NCBI RefSeq assembly: GCF_047470865.1
Contig: NZ_JAZDRH010000003.1
Coordinates: 1-64,000, forward strand
Direction of reading: 5' to 3'
Source of the DNA: JAZDRH01 sp047470865
Lineage (GTDB): Bacteria; Pseudomonadota; Gammaproteobacteria; Pseudomonadales; Pseudomonadaceae
DNA: 64,000 bases
Shown here: positions 50,135 to 58,856 of the stretch, in pieces
Position numbering within the stretch: the first letter of the stretch is position 1
How the letters are laid out: each line of letters begins with the position of its first letter
Program-made: the position numbers and the translations under genes
The notes under the pieces: model-generated
Told to the model about the DNA's origin: nothing
What the model saw: only the letters and a program-made list of their open reading frames with translations
Databases searched by the model: none

Positions 50135-51238
50135 TTATAGGCGCATTGGCATTACAACATAAGCAGAGGCGTCGTTATCTGATTCTTGTAACAGCGCACT
50201 GCTGTTGGAGTCAGACAAAATCATACGGACTTGCTCGGTAGACATAACGGTAAGCACATCTAACAAATAGCTCACATTGAAGCCAATATCAAGCTGTTCT
50301 CCAGCGTAATCAACAGAAACCTCTTCTTTGGCTTCTTCTTGCTCTGGGTTATTGGCTTGAATATTGAGTAAACCAGATTGCAGGTGCAACCGAATACCGC
50401 GGTATTTTTCATTTGATAAAATAGCAGTGCGGCTAAAGGCTTCTTTTAAGCCTTGACGATCAGCCAGTATAACTTTATCACCACCGCGCGGTAATACACG
50501 TTCATAATCAGGGAATTTACCATCTACCAATTTAGAGGTGAATGTAAATTCGCTGGTTGTGGCGCGGATATGGTTGTTGCCTAATACAATATTGGCGTGT
50601 TCTGCGTCGTTATTCATCAAACGAGCGAGCTCTAAAATACCTTTGCGCGGTACAATAACTTGGTGTACATCGGCCTTTTCAATACCTGTAGGTACGGAAC
50701 ACATGGCTAAGCGGTGCCCATCAGTAGCTACGGCACGTAACAAACCTGAGCGTAATTCTAGCAGCAAGCCATTTAGGTAATAACGAACATCTTGTTGTGC
50801 CATGGCAAAGCTTGTGCGCTCAATAAGATGGCGTAGTTTGCTTTGTTCGATATTAAGTGTGAGCGAACCTGGGCCATCCTCAACAGATGGAAAGTCATCT
50901 GCTGGTAACGTGGTTAGGGTGAAACGGCTGCGCCCAGATTTAATGGTGAGTTTTTGCTCTTCTAAACGAATATCTAACACGGCATCATTGGGTAAACTTT
51001 TACAGATATCCATAAGCTTACGTGCAGGCACTGTAATTTCACCGGCTTGTGCGGGTTCTTCTAAAGTAACACGCCCTACTAGCTCTACTTCAGTGTCTGT
51101 GCCTGTCATTGATAGGGTTTGTCCTTCAATAACCAAAAGTACGTTAGATAACACAGGCATAGTTTGGCGGCGCTCAACAACACCAGCAACCAATTGCAGT
51201 GGTTTTAACAGGGCTTCGCGCTGAATAGAAAATTGCAT
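50135..51238 (-). CDS. dnaN: DNA polymerase III sliding clamp, beta subunit
   Basis: 367-aa ring-forming processivity factor of three similar domains. MQFSIQREALLKPLQLVAGVVERRQTMPVLSNVLL is the standard start and DNDASAYVVMPMRL the standard end. It starts 30 nt after dnaA ends and lies 14 nt before recF. Confidence 0.98.
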   Translation of the reverse strand: MQFSIQREALLKPLQLVAGVVERRQTMPVLSNVLLVIEGQTLSMTGTDTEVELVGRVTLEEPAQAGEITVPARKLMDICKSLPNDAVLDIRLEEQKLTIKSGRSRFTLTTLPADDFPSVEDGPGSLTLNIEQSKLRHLIERTSFAMAQQDVRYYLNGLLLELRSGLLRAVATDGHRLAMCSVPTGIEKADVHQVIVPRKGILELARLMNNDAEHANIVLGNNHIRATTSEFTFTSKLVDGKFPDYERVLPRGGDKVILADRQGLKEAFSRTAILSNEKYRGIRLHLQSGLLNIQANNPEQEEAKEEVSVDYAGEQLDIGFNVSYLLDVLTVMSTEQVRMILSDSNSSALLQESDNDASAYVVMPMRL

Positions 51239-51268
51239 AATGTAATCCTTGCGTTAACTGGTTGCTGT

Positions 51269-52819
51269 TTAAGATGACAGAGTGCGATGAAGGTTTTTAA
51301 AGTCTTCACGAATGTCGGCATCGGTTTCGCGTAGTTCGGCAATTTTACGACAAGCATGCAGTACCGTGGTGTGATCACGCCCGCCAAAGGCTTCACCAAT
51401 TTCCGGTAAGCTATGGTTAGTGAGTGTTTTTGCTAAAGCCATAGCAACCTGACGAGGGCGTGCAACTGAACGAGTGCGGCGCTTGGAAAGTAAGTCAGCT
51501 ACTTTAATTTTGTAATACTCTGCCGTAGTACGCTGAATATTATCAATACTGATTAACTTTTCTTGTAAGGCTAGTAAATCTTTAAGTGATTCGCGAATGA
51601 GCTCAACAGTGATAGGCTCATTTGTGAAGTGTGAGTGTGCAATGCAGCGTTTTAATGCGCCTTCTAGCTCACGCACGTTAGAGCGAATACGTTGAGCGAT
51701 AAAAAAAGCGGCATCATGTGAAAGCTCGACACGACTTTGCTCTGCTTTTTTCATCAAAATAGCAACGCGGGTTTCTAACTCTGGCGGTTCGACGGCTACG
51801 GTTAAGCCCCAGCCAAAGCGTGACTTTAAGCGTTCTTCTAAACCATCAATTTCTTTTGGATAGCGATCACTGGTGAGAATAACCTGTTGGTTGCCTTCTA
51901 GTAACGCATTAAAGGTATGGAAAAATTCTTCTTGCGAGCGTTCTTTATTGGCAAAAAACTGAATGTCGTCAATTAATAACGCATCAACAGAACGATAATA
52001 GCGTTTAAACTCATTAATTGCGTTTAACTGTAATGCTTTTACCATGTCTGCCACGAAACGCTCAGAATGCAAGTAAACAACCTTAGCATTTGGGTTTTTT
52101 TGCAGTAAATGGTTGCCTACAGCTTGCATTAAGTGCGTTTTACCTAAACCCACACCGCCATATAAGAATAATGGGTTGTAGCCATGTTTAGGATTATCAG
52201 CCACTTGCCAAGCAGCAGCGCGTGCTAATTGGTTTGATTTACCTTCCACAAAATTATCGAAAGTAAAGGTACGGTTTAACGTATTTTCGTGTTTGAGAGC
52301 GCCCTTTACTTCCTCAGTCCGTTCATCGCTTTGGATAGGCTCTGGAGCATTATTGGTTTCTAACAGGGGCTCATAGCTAACGCGAGTATTACTGCGACGA
52401 GTAGTTTTCTTTGGTGCTACAGGTTCTGGTGTTGGCTCAGGTTCAGTGTAACTAGTAGGCTCAGTGTAATTTGGCGTAACAGCTTGGCTAATTGTTGAGG
52501 CTTGAGGTTCATCAATAATGCGTACTTTTGCTGTGCGCATAGGTTTTACCGCAGGGCGTGATGGCGGCATGCGCGTACGGCTGCCAATCAACAATGCAAT
52601 TGCAGGTGTTTCACCGTAGTTACGTTCAGCCATTAACTCTAAAATACGATCGAGGTACTTCTCATTGACCCACTCCAACACAAAGCGGTTTGGCGCATAG
52701 ACATGCAGCTCCTCACCTTGGGCTTCAACTTGTAATGGTCGTATCCACGTATTAAAAAGTTGTGCGGGCAGCTCATCGCGTAAAACGTCGACACACTGTA
52801 GCCAAAGTTCGACAGACAC
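51269..52819 (-). CDS. dnaA: Chromosomal replication initiator DnaA
   Basis: 516 aa. Domain I (residues 1-85), a Pro/Thr/Glu-rich domain II (about 100-175), the AAA+ domain with GGVGLGKTHLMQAVGN and LLIDDIQFFANK, and the C-terminal DNA-binding domain with GGRDHTTVLHACRKI, which contacts DnaA boxes. Start is GTG. It heads the dnaA-dnaN-recF-gyrB operon but faces away from the rpmH side, since rpmH lies 46 kb to the left. Confidence 0.98.
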   Translation of the reverse strand: MSVELWLQCVDVLRDELPAQLFNTWIRPLQVEAQGEELHVYAPNRFVLEWVNEKYLDRILELMAERNYGETPAIALLIGSRTRMPPSRPAVKPMRTAKVRIIDEPQASTISQAVTPNYTEPTSYTEPEPTPEPVAPKKTTRRSNTRVSYEPLLETNNAPEPIQSDERTEEVKGALKHENTLNRTFTFDNFVEGKSNQLARAAAWQVADNPKHGYNPLFLYGGVGLGKTHLMQAVGNHLLQKNPNAKVVYLHSERFVADMVKALQLNAINEFKRYYRSVDALLIDDIQFFANKERSQEEFFHTFNALLEGNQQVILTSDRYPKEIDGLEERLKSRFGWGLTVAVEPPELETRVAILMKKAEQSRVELSHDAAFFIAQRIRSNVRELEGALKRCIAHSHFTNEPITVELIRESLKDLLALQEKLISIDNIQRTTAEYYKIKVADLLSKRRTRSVARPRQVAMALAKTLTNHSLPEIGEAFGGRDHTTVLHACRKIAELRETDADIREDFKNLHRTLSS

Positions 52820-52849
52820 AGAGACCCCTTAAGAAAAATAGAAATTAAA

Positions 52850-53140
52850 CAATCTGATATTGTAGCGAGCACGGGTGGAGTTATCCACATAAAAAAACAG
52901 TTAATTTTAACTGTGCATAAAATATCTTGCTATCAGTTAAATACCTATAATAGTTTTTGTGTATAAGTATTTTTTTTTGCTTAGTTTTAAGTAGTTATCG
53001 AGCTAAATCAGGGATGTGAATAACTAGCCGCTTTACGGATGAAGAGTAAATCTATTGGGCAGCATGAATGAAGCTCATAGTAAAATTAAGCCCTTTAAGT
53101 TATGCACAGGTATAAAAGGTTAAGCACTTAGCTACTATGT
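52850..53140. other. DnaA-box cluster upstream of dnaA (oriC or part of it)
   Basis: Five boxes lie here: TTATCCACA 52881-52889 (perfect consensus), TGTGCATAA 52912-52920, TGTGTATAA 52958-52966, TGTGAATAA 53015-53023 (all three minus-strand boxes), and TTATGCACA 53100-53108. A T-rich block at about 52950-52990 may be the unwinding element. The 14-mer TTAAGCACTTAGCT at 53120-53133 also occurs in the rpmH-side cluster (6773-6786) in the same orientation. dnaA would be autoregulated through these boxes. Confidence 0.7.
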
Positions 53141-53228
53141 CTTGTAAAGCAGAGCATTGAGCACCATTATTGATTAAGCTGTACCTTGTTGCATACTTTC
53201 ATTAGGTTTGCCAAGAGACTAGAATTTT

Positions 53229-53633
53229 ATGAGTTTATTAGCATTAACTGGCTGGTTATTAGCAGCATTTTTCGGCGCATGGATTTGGCACGGTCATGGT
53301 ATTCGTGAGCGAGCATTAGCCTATGCGCAACAGCGCTGTACTCAACAAAAAGTTCAGCTACTTGACGGCAATGTGGCGTTTAAAGGTTGGGGGGTACGTA
53401 AAGACAGTAAAGGCTATAAACGCATTGCTCGCTTATATCAGTTTGAATTTACAGTCACTGCAGAGGAGCGCTTACTCGGGCAGGTTGAAATGTTTGGTAA
53501 GCGTTTAAACAAAATTAATTTTGCTCCCCATCCTTTATTGGATAGCCAGCCTCAACACACTGATATTGAGGCGACTAAGGTTGTACAAGAAGCGAAGGTT
53601 ATTGAAATTTCAGCGTATTTTAAAGACCGTTAA
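53229..53633 (+). CDS. DUF3301 protein
   Basis: 134 aa. One N-terminal helix (LLALTGWLLAAFFGAWIW) then HGHGIRERALAYAQQRCTQQKVQLLDGNVAF, the typical DUF3301 sequence, with YQFEFTVTAEERLLGQVEMFG. Small inner-membrane protein of unknown function in many gammaproteobacteria. It converges on ppx with a 4-nt overlap. Confidence 0.82.
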   Translation: MSLLALTGWLLAAFFGAWIWHGHGIRERALAYAQQRCTQQKVQLLDGNVAFKGWGVRKDSKGYKRIARLYQFEFTVTAEERLLGQVEMFGKRLNKINFAPHPLLDSQPQHTDIEATKVVQEAKVIEISAYFKDR

Positions 53634-55132
53634 TAGGCATTCAATGAATAACCAATGCGTGCTAGCCATTGTGATTCTTTTACAAAGTCAGCTGCAGTAA
53701 GTGAGTTTTCTTCTAACCAACCATCAGGAAAGGTCACGTTGATGGCCTCTTTCTCTACATTGATTTGTGGGGTTGGAATTTCTACTGCGCCACGAATATG
53801 ACGAAGCACCAAGGCAACACGCAGAATAATACAAAGACGAATCAACTCTTCCCCATCTTTACCGAAGGCTTTAAAGCGATCCACTGGAATATTGCGTCTA
53901 TGCCCGCGAACAATTAAAGCCAGCATTTGTTGTTCTTTACGTGAAAAGCCGTCTAAATCAGAATGTTCAACTAGATAGGCACCATGTTTATGGTAGTGAT
54001 AATGAGCAATGTCTAAGCCCACCTCGTGAACGCGCGCTGCCCAACGCAACATTTCAATATGCCATTCTTCTTCTAGTTGCCATGGTTGTTTAACTTGTTC
54101 ATAGACTTCAACTGCCATCGCCTCTACTCGTTCAGCTTGTTGCATATCAACGTGGCTACGCTCCATCAAGCCTAACAATGAACGCTCACGTACATCCTCA
54201 TGTTGATAACGCCCTAGTAAGTCATAGAGTACGCCTTCACGTAAGGCACCATCTGAAATGCCCATGGCTTCTACTGAAAGTGCATCAAAAATAGCGTCAA
54301 GAATTGCTAAGCCTGCTGGTAAAATAGCTGCTCGATCTGCTTTAACGCCAGCGATATTAACGTCATTGACATGGTCAAGCTTTAATACCTTACGTTTAAG
54401 CCAAGCAATCCCTTCTTTGCTTACCCCGCCTTCTGTTAACCCAGCGGCACCTAATGCATGCCCAATAGAACGAATAGTGCCTGATGAACCTACAGCCTCT
54501 TGCCAGCCCATACGAGCAACGCTGGCTTCTAAATCCATTAACTCTAAACGTGCAGCGGTATAGGCTTTTTTATAGGCATCAGCGGTGATTTTGCCATCAG
54601 CGAAAAATTTTTTAGTGTATGCTACACAGCCCATTTGCAGGCTGCCACGCAACTGTGATTCAAAATGCTGACCAATAATGAACTCAGTGCTGCCACCGCC
54701 AATATCAACCACAAGACGTTTGCCTGGTGTATTGGGCAGGGTATGGGATACACCTAAGTAAATAAGTCGAGCTTCTTCTCGACCAGCAATAACTTCCACT
54801 TCATGGCCAATTAAGGCTTGCGCCCGTTCAATAAAGTCTTGACGGTTATGTGCAACTCGCAATGAGCTAGTGCCTACTATACGAACAGCTCCTTGTGGTA
54901 GTTCTTGAATAAGCTGGGCAAATCGGCCTAAACAATCAAGCCCGCGCTGCATGGCGTCTTCGTGTAGTTGCAAGTTGTCATCAATACCTGCTGCAAGTTG
55001 TACTTTCTCACCAATACGCTCAAGGATGCGAAACCCTTGTTGATCGGTTTTAGCAAGAACCATGTGAAAGCTATTGGAGCCTAAATCAATGGCAGCAATT
55101 AAGGGAAAACTCTTAGGTGCGGTAACTGGCAT
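53630..55132 (-). CDS. ppx: Exopolyphosphatase
   Basis: 500 aa from the ATG at 55132 (MPVTAPKSFPLIAAIDLGSNSFHMVLA); two earlier ATGs (55141, 55162) are possible. It processively hydrolyses polyphosphate and belongs to the actin-like ASKHA fold: DLGSNSFHM and DIGGGSTEFIIG are the two phosphate loops. A C-terminal HD-like domain contains WAARVHEVGLDIAHYHYHKHGAYL. ppk, usually nearby, is not in the window. Confidence 0.94.
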   Translation of the reverse strand: MPVTAPKSFPLIAAIDLGSNSFHMVLAKTDQQGFRILERIGEKVQLAAGIDDNLQLHEDAMQRGLDCLGRFAQLIQELPQGAVRIVGTSSLRVAHNRQDFIERAQALIGHEVEVIAGREEARLIYLGVSHTLPNTPGKRLVVDIGGGSTEFIIGQHFESQLRGSLQMGCVAYTKKFFADGKITADAYKKAYTAARLELMDLEASVARMGWQEAVGSSGTIRSIGHALGAAGLTEGGVSKEGIAWLKRKVLKLDHVNDVNIAGVKADRAAILPAGLAILDAIFDALSVEAMGISDGALREGVLYDLLGRYQHEDVRERSLLGLMERSHVDMQQAERVEAMAVEVYEQVKQPWQLEEEWHIEMLRWAARVHEVGLDIAHYHYHKHGAYLVEHSDLDGFSRKEQQMLALIVRGHRRNIPVDRFKAFGKDGEELIRLCIILRVALVLRHIRGAVEIPTPQINVEKEAINVTFPDGWLEENSLTAADFVKESQWLARIGYSLNAY

Positions 55133-55317
55133 GCCCAACATTCCAAGTCGATAACTATGCACAGTCTGCCATGCTAGGGCTTGAACGCCAATGTTAAAAG
55201 TTTGGGAAATTGATCATAATCGACAAATGACATTTTTTTCTGACTTTCGATCTAGAGCAAGTCGAGCTATGATGGCAAACAAATTTGAATCTAACTCCCG
55301 CCAAATCGGAGAATTTC

Positions 55318-55644
55318 ATGAGTGATTTGATTAAAAACATCAGTGATGCCAGCTTTGAGCAAGATGTTTTAAACGCAGAAGGTCCAGTGCTGGTAGATTA
55401 CTGGGCAGAATGGTGCAGCCCTTGTAAACGAATTGCGCCTATTCTTGAAGAAATTGCGGAAGAATACGCTGGTAAAGTAACTATTTGTAAATTAAACATT
55501 GATGATAACCGTGATACCCCAGTTAAATTTGGTGTACGTGGTATCCCTACGCTAATGCTGTTCAAAGGCGGCAACATTGAAGGCACTAAAGTAGGTGCGT
55601 TATCTAAGTCGCAACTAGCTACTTTCCTAGATGATAATCTATAA
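55318..55644 (+). CDS. trxA: Thioredoxin (WCSPC active site)
   Basis: 108 aa from the ATG at 55318, the usual thioredoxin length; an ORF start at 55285 adds 11 unlikely residues. Active site WAEWCSPCKRIAP has Ser where most thioredoxins have Gly (WCGPC), which is unusual for the main TrxA. The rest is standard: CKLNIDDNRDTPVKFGVRGIPTLMLFKGG with cis-Pro. It should feed electrons to DsbD, reductases and MsrA. Followed by rho, the common trxA-rho order. Confidence 0.93.
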   Translation: MSDLIKNISDASFEQDVLNAEGPVLVDYWAEWCSPCKRIAPILEEIAEEYAGKVTICKLNIDDNRDTPVKFGVRGIPTLMLFKGGNIEGTKVGALSKSQLATFLDDNL

Positions 55645-55670
55645 TTTTTAGATTAAAATTGTAAAAGATT

Positions 55671-55712
55671 GTGCGTCCGTTGGTGAATTTTTTGTTTTCA
55701 CACTGGACGTAC
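55671..55712 (+). terminator. Hairpin after trxA
   Basis: CGTCC (55674-55678) pairs with GGACG (55705-55709), and inside it GTGAA pairs with TTCAC around a TTTTTT-rich loop. No T run follows the outer stem, so termination would be partial. Confidence 0.45.
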
Positions 55713-55886
55713 GATCACGCAAGTGCTAGATTTCGACTGTAGCGCGCAAGTCGCTACATATTCCGCATGCCGTTGCCGTCCCGTCTAAATCAGGATCAGA
55801 AACTTCAAAGTTTTCACCTCACGGCACGCTTTATCAAGCTTAACGCTTGCTTACTTTAATAATTATTCTACTTCCATCATCCCTCT
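55713..55886 (+). promoter_or_regulatory. rho leader region
   Basis: About 170-240 nt untranslated leader between trxA and rho, C-rich in places (CCGTTGCCGTCCCG). Long leaders with rho-dependent attenuation are known for rho genes. No small ORF is convincing here. Confidence 0.45.
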
Positions 55887-57149
55887 ATGAATCTAACTGA
55901 ATTAAAGCAAAAGCCAATTACTGAACTGTTACAAATGGCAGAGGACATGGGCCTTGAGAATATGGCTCGTTCTCGTAAACAAGACATCATCTTCTCGATC
56001 TTAAAGCGCCACGCAAAAAGCGGCGAAGAGATTTCTGGCGATGGCGTACTGGAAATTTTGCAAGATGGTTTTGGTTTCTTGCGTTCAGCCGATTCTTCGT
56101 ACTTGGCAGGTCCAGACGATATCTATGTATCGCCTAGCCAGATCCGCCGTTTTAACTTACGTACGGGCGATACTATTCACGGCAAAATTCGCCCACCAAA
56201 AGATGGCGAGCGTTATTTTGCGTTACTAAAAGTTGATACTATCAACTTTGACCGTCCAGAAAATGCCCGCAGTAAAATCCTATTTGAAAACTTAACGCCG
56301 CTATTCCCTAACCAACGTTTATTAATGGAAATGGGTAATGGTTCGCGTGAGGATTTAACGGGCCGGGTAATTGACTTGGCTGCGCCTATTGGTAAAGGTC
56401 AGCGTGGCCTGATTGTGGCGCCACCCAAAGCAGGTAAAACCTTAATGCTGCAAAATATTGCAGCCAACATTACACGTAACAATCCTGAATGCCACTTAAT
56501 TGTATTATTAATTGATGAGCGCCCAGAAGAAGTAACAGAAATGCAGCGTACAGTACGCGGTGAAGTAGTTGCTTCTACCTTTGATGAGCCGCCAATGCGC
56601 CATGTACAAGTGGCAGAAATGGTGATTGAGAAAGCCAAGCGTTTAGTTGAGCATAAAAAAGACGTTGTTATTCTGCTTGATTCTATTACGCGTTTAGCGC
56701 GTGCCTATAACACTGTTATTCCAAGTTCTGGCAAAGTCTTAACAGGTGGTGTTGATGCACATGCATTAGAAAAACCAAAACGCTTCTTTGGTGCAGCACG
56801 TAATATCGAAGAAGGCGGATCACTTACCATTATCGCAACAGCGCTGGTTGAAACTGGCTCGAAAATGGATGAAGTGATTTACGAAGAATTCAAAGGCACA
56901 GGCAACATGGAGTTGCAATTGGATCGTCGTATTGCGGAAAAACGTGTATTCCCAGCGATTAACATTAATCGTTCAGGCACACGCCGCGAAGAGCTACTCA
57001 CTTCTGAAGAAGAGCTACAACGTATGTGGATTCTGCGTAAGCTGCTGCATCCTATGGATGAAATTGCAGCCGTTGAGTTCTTACTGGATAAGCTCAAAGA
57101 TACCAAAACCAACGATGAGTTCTTCTTGGCGATGAAACGCGGTAAATAA
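55887..57149 (+). CDS. rho: Transcription termination factor Rho
   Basis: 420-aa hexameric RNA helicase. RNA-binding N-terminal domain with DGFGFLRSADSSYLAGPDDIYVSPSQIRRFNLRTGD, the Walker A in APPKAGKTLMLQNIA, Walker B in VVILLDSITRLARAY, and Q/R loops in VLTGGVDAHALEKPKRFFGAARNIE. Identical in layout to E. coli Rho (419 aa). Confidence 0.98.
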   Translation: MNLTELKQKPITELLQMAEDMGLENMARSRKQDIIFSILKRHAKSGEEISGDGVLEILQDGFGFLRSADSSYLAGPDDIYVSPSQIRRFNLRTGDTIHGKIRPPKDGERYFALLKVDTINFDRPENARSKILFENLTPLFPNQRLLMEMGNGSREDLTGRVIDLAAPIGKGQRGLIVAPPKAGKTLMLQNIAANITRNNPECHLIVLLIDERPEEVTEMQRTVRGEVVASTFDEPPMRHVQVAEMVIEKAKRLVEHKKDVVILLDSITRLARAYNTVIPSSGKVLTGGVDAHALEKPKRFFGAARNIEEGGSLTIIATALVETGSKMDEVIYEEFKGTGNMELQLDRRIAEKRVFPAININRSGTRREELLTSEEELQRMWILRKLLHPMDEIAAVEFLLDKLKDTKTNDEFFLAMKRGK

Positions 57150-57180
57150 GCGTTACACATCTTCAGTCGGTTGGTGGCAA

Positions 57181-57209
57181 GGCGCTGTGATCCAGTAGCT
57201 TACAGCGCC
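57181..57209 (+). promoter_or_regulatory. GC hairpin 5' of ubiD
   Basis: GGCGCTGT (57181-57188) pairs with ACAGCGCC (57202-57209). Stable but not followed by T residues, so more likely a leader or RNA-end structure than a terminator. Confidence 0.5.
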
Positions 57210-57210
57210 A

Positions 57211-57234
57211 GCTCCCACCGCAAGGTTTGGGAGC
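57211..57234 (+). promoter_or_regulatory. Hairpin that covers the ubiD ribosome-binding site
   Basis: GCTCCCA (57211-57217) pairs perfectly with TGGGAGC (57228-57234). GGGAG in the second arm is the ribosome site, 5 nt before the ATG at 57239. When folded it would hide the site, suggesting translational control by temperature, a protein, or coupling to upstream translation. Confidence 0.5.
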
Positions 57235-57238
57235 CTTT

Positions 57239-58705
57239 ATGCAATATACCGATTTACGCGACTTTATGGCTGCCCTTGAGCAGCGTGGCGATTTAAAGCG
57301 CGTTCTCTACCCTGTATCCCCTGTTTTAGAAATGACCGAAATTTGCGATCGCACATTGCGCAAAGGTGGTCCTGCATTGCTATTTGAAAAGCCTAAAGGC
57401 TTTGATATGCCTGTGCTTGGTAATTTGTTCGGTACGCCTGAACGTGTTGCTTTAGGCATGGGCGCTGATAGTGTTAGTGCTTTGCGTGAAATTGGTCATG
57501 TGCTGGCTCAATTAAAAGAACCAGAGCCGCCTAAAGGGCTAAAAGATGCTTGGAATAAGCTGCCATTGTTCAAAAAAGTGCTATCAATGGCACCTAAAGT
57601 GCGTAAAGACGCTGTCTGTCAAGAAGTCATTCTTGAGGGCGACGATGTTGATCTTGCCAGCTTGCCTATCCAAACCTGTTGGCCAGGTGATGCAGCACCT
57701 TTGATTACGTGGGGCCTAACGGTCACTAAAGGGCCGAATAAAGATCGACAAAATCTGGGCATTTATCGTCAGCAAGTGATTGCGCGTAACAAGGTCATTA
57801 TGCGTTGGTTAAGCCATCGCGGTGGCGCCTTAGATTACCGTGAGTGGTGCCAAAAATTTCCTGATCAGCCGTATCCTGTTGCCGTTGCTTTAGGCGCTGA
57901 TCCAGCGACTATTTTAGGCGCTGTAACACCTGTGCCAGACACCTTGTCTGAATACGCCTTTGCTGGCTTACTGCGCGGCAGTCGCACAGAGTTAGTTAAA
58001 GCCATTGGTAGTGATTTACAGGTGCCTGCCAGTGCTGAAATCATCTTAGAAGGGCATATTTACCCAAATGAAATGGCCGATGAAGGGCCTTATGGAGATC
58101 ATACAGGCTACTATAACGAAATCGACCGTTTTCCCGTATTTACAGTAGAACGTATTACAAAGCGTCGCGATGCTATCTATCACAGCACTTATACAGGGCG
58201 TCCACCCGATGAGCCTGCGGTGTTAGGTGTGGCATTAAATGAAGTATTTGTGCCTATCCTACAAAAGCAGTTTCCAGAAATTACTGATTTTTATTTACCG
58301 CCCGAAGGTTGTTCATACCGTATGGCAGTAGTCACTATGAAAAAGCAATATCCTGGGCATGCTAAGCGAGTGATGATGGGTGTCTGGAGCTTTTTGCGGC
58401 AGTTTATGTACACCAAGTTTGTCATTGTTACAGATGACGATATTAATGCCCGTGATTGGAATGATGTAATTTGGGCGATTACGACACGTATGGATCCCAA
58501 ACGCGATACTGTAATGATAGACAACACTCCTATTGACTATCTAGATTTTGCTTCGCCTATATCAGGCTTGGGCAGCAAAATGGGATTAGATGCTACCCAC
58601 AAGTGGCCTGGTGAAACCAGTCGTGAATGGGGGCGAGCAATAGAACAAGACCCTGCAATTAAGCAGCATATTGATGCTATTTGGCATGAGTTGGGAATAG
58701 ATTGA
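57239..58705 (+). CDS. ubiD: 4-hydroxy-3-polyprenylbenzoate decarboxylase UbiD
   Basis: 488 aa from the ATG at 57239. It needs prenylated FMN made by UbiX and decarboxylates the ubiquinone ring precursor. NEMADEGPYGDHTGYYNE is the active-site block containing the key Glu, and GLGSKMGLDATHKWPGE is at the C-terminus. A hairpin in the leader overlaps its ribosome site. In P. aeruginosa ubiD lies next to rho and a flavin reductase gene, as here. Confidence 0.97.
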   Translation: MQYTDLRDFMAALEQRGDLKRVLYPVSPVLEMTEICDRTLRKGGPALLFEKPKGFDMPVLGNLFGTPERVALGMGADSVSALREIGHVLAQLKEPEPPKGLKDAWNKLPLFKKVLSMAPKVRKDAVCQEVILEGDDVDLASLPIQTCWPGDAAPLITWGLTVTKGPNKDRQNLGIYRQQVIARNKVIMRWLSHRGGALDYREWCQKFPDQPYPVAVALGADPATILGAVTPVPDTLSEYAFAGLLRGSRTELVKAIGSDLQVPASAEIILEGHIYPNEMADEGPYGDHTGYYNEIDRFPVFTVERITKRRDAIYHSTYTGRPPDEPAVLGVALNEVFVPILQKQFPEITDFYLPPEGCSYRMAVVTMKKQYPGHAKRVMMGVWSFLRQFMYTKFVIVTDDDINARDWNDVIWAITTRMDPKRDTVMIDNTPIDYLDFASPISGLGSKMGLDATHKWPGETSREWGRAIEQDPAIKQHIDAIWHELGID

Positions 58706-58856
58706 CTTGGTTTAGATAGAGCATGTAATTGTAATACAGCTCTATCTATCAATATTGTTCTTATAATTAATACTATTTATATAAACTAATAACGCTTTAC
58801 CTCAAGTTAACTTGAGGGTTTACTCTGTGCAGGTTAGCTTTCTTAACCCAATTTAA

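Noticed and set aside
50802..51224. Plus-strand ORF of 140 aa opposite dnaN
   Set aside because: Antisense shadow of a conserved gene.
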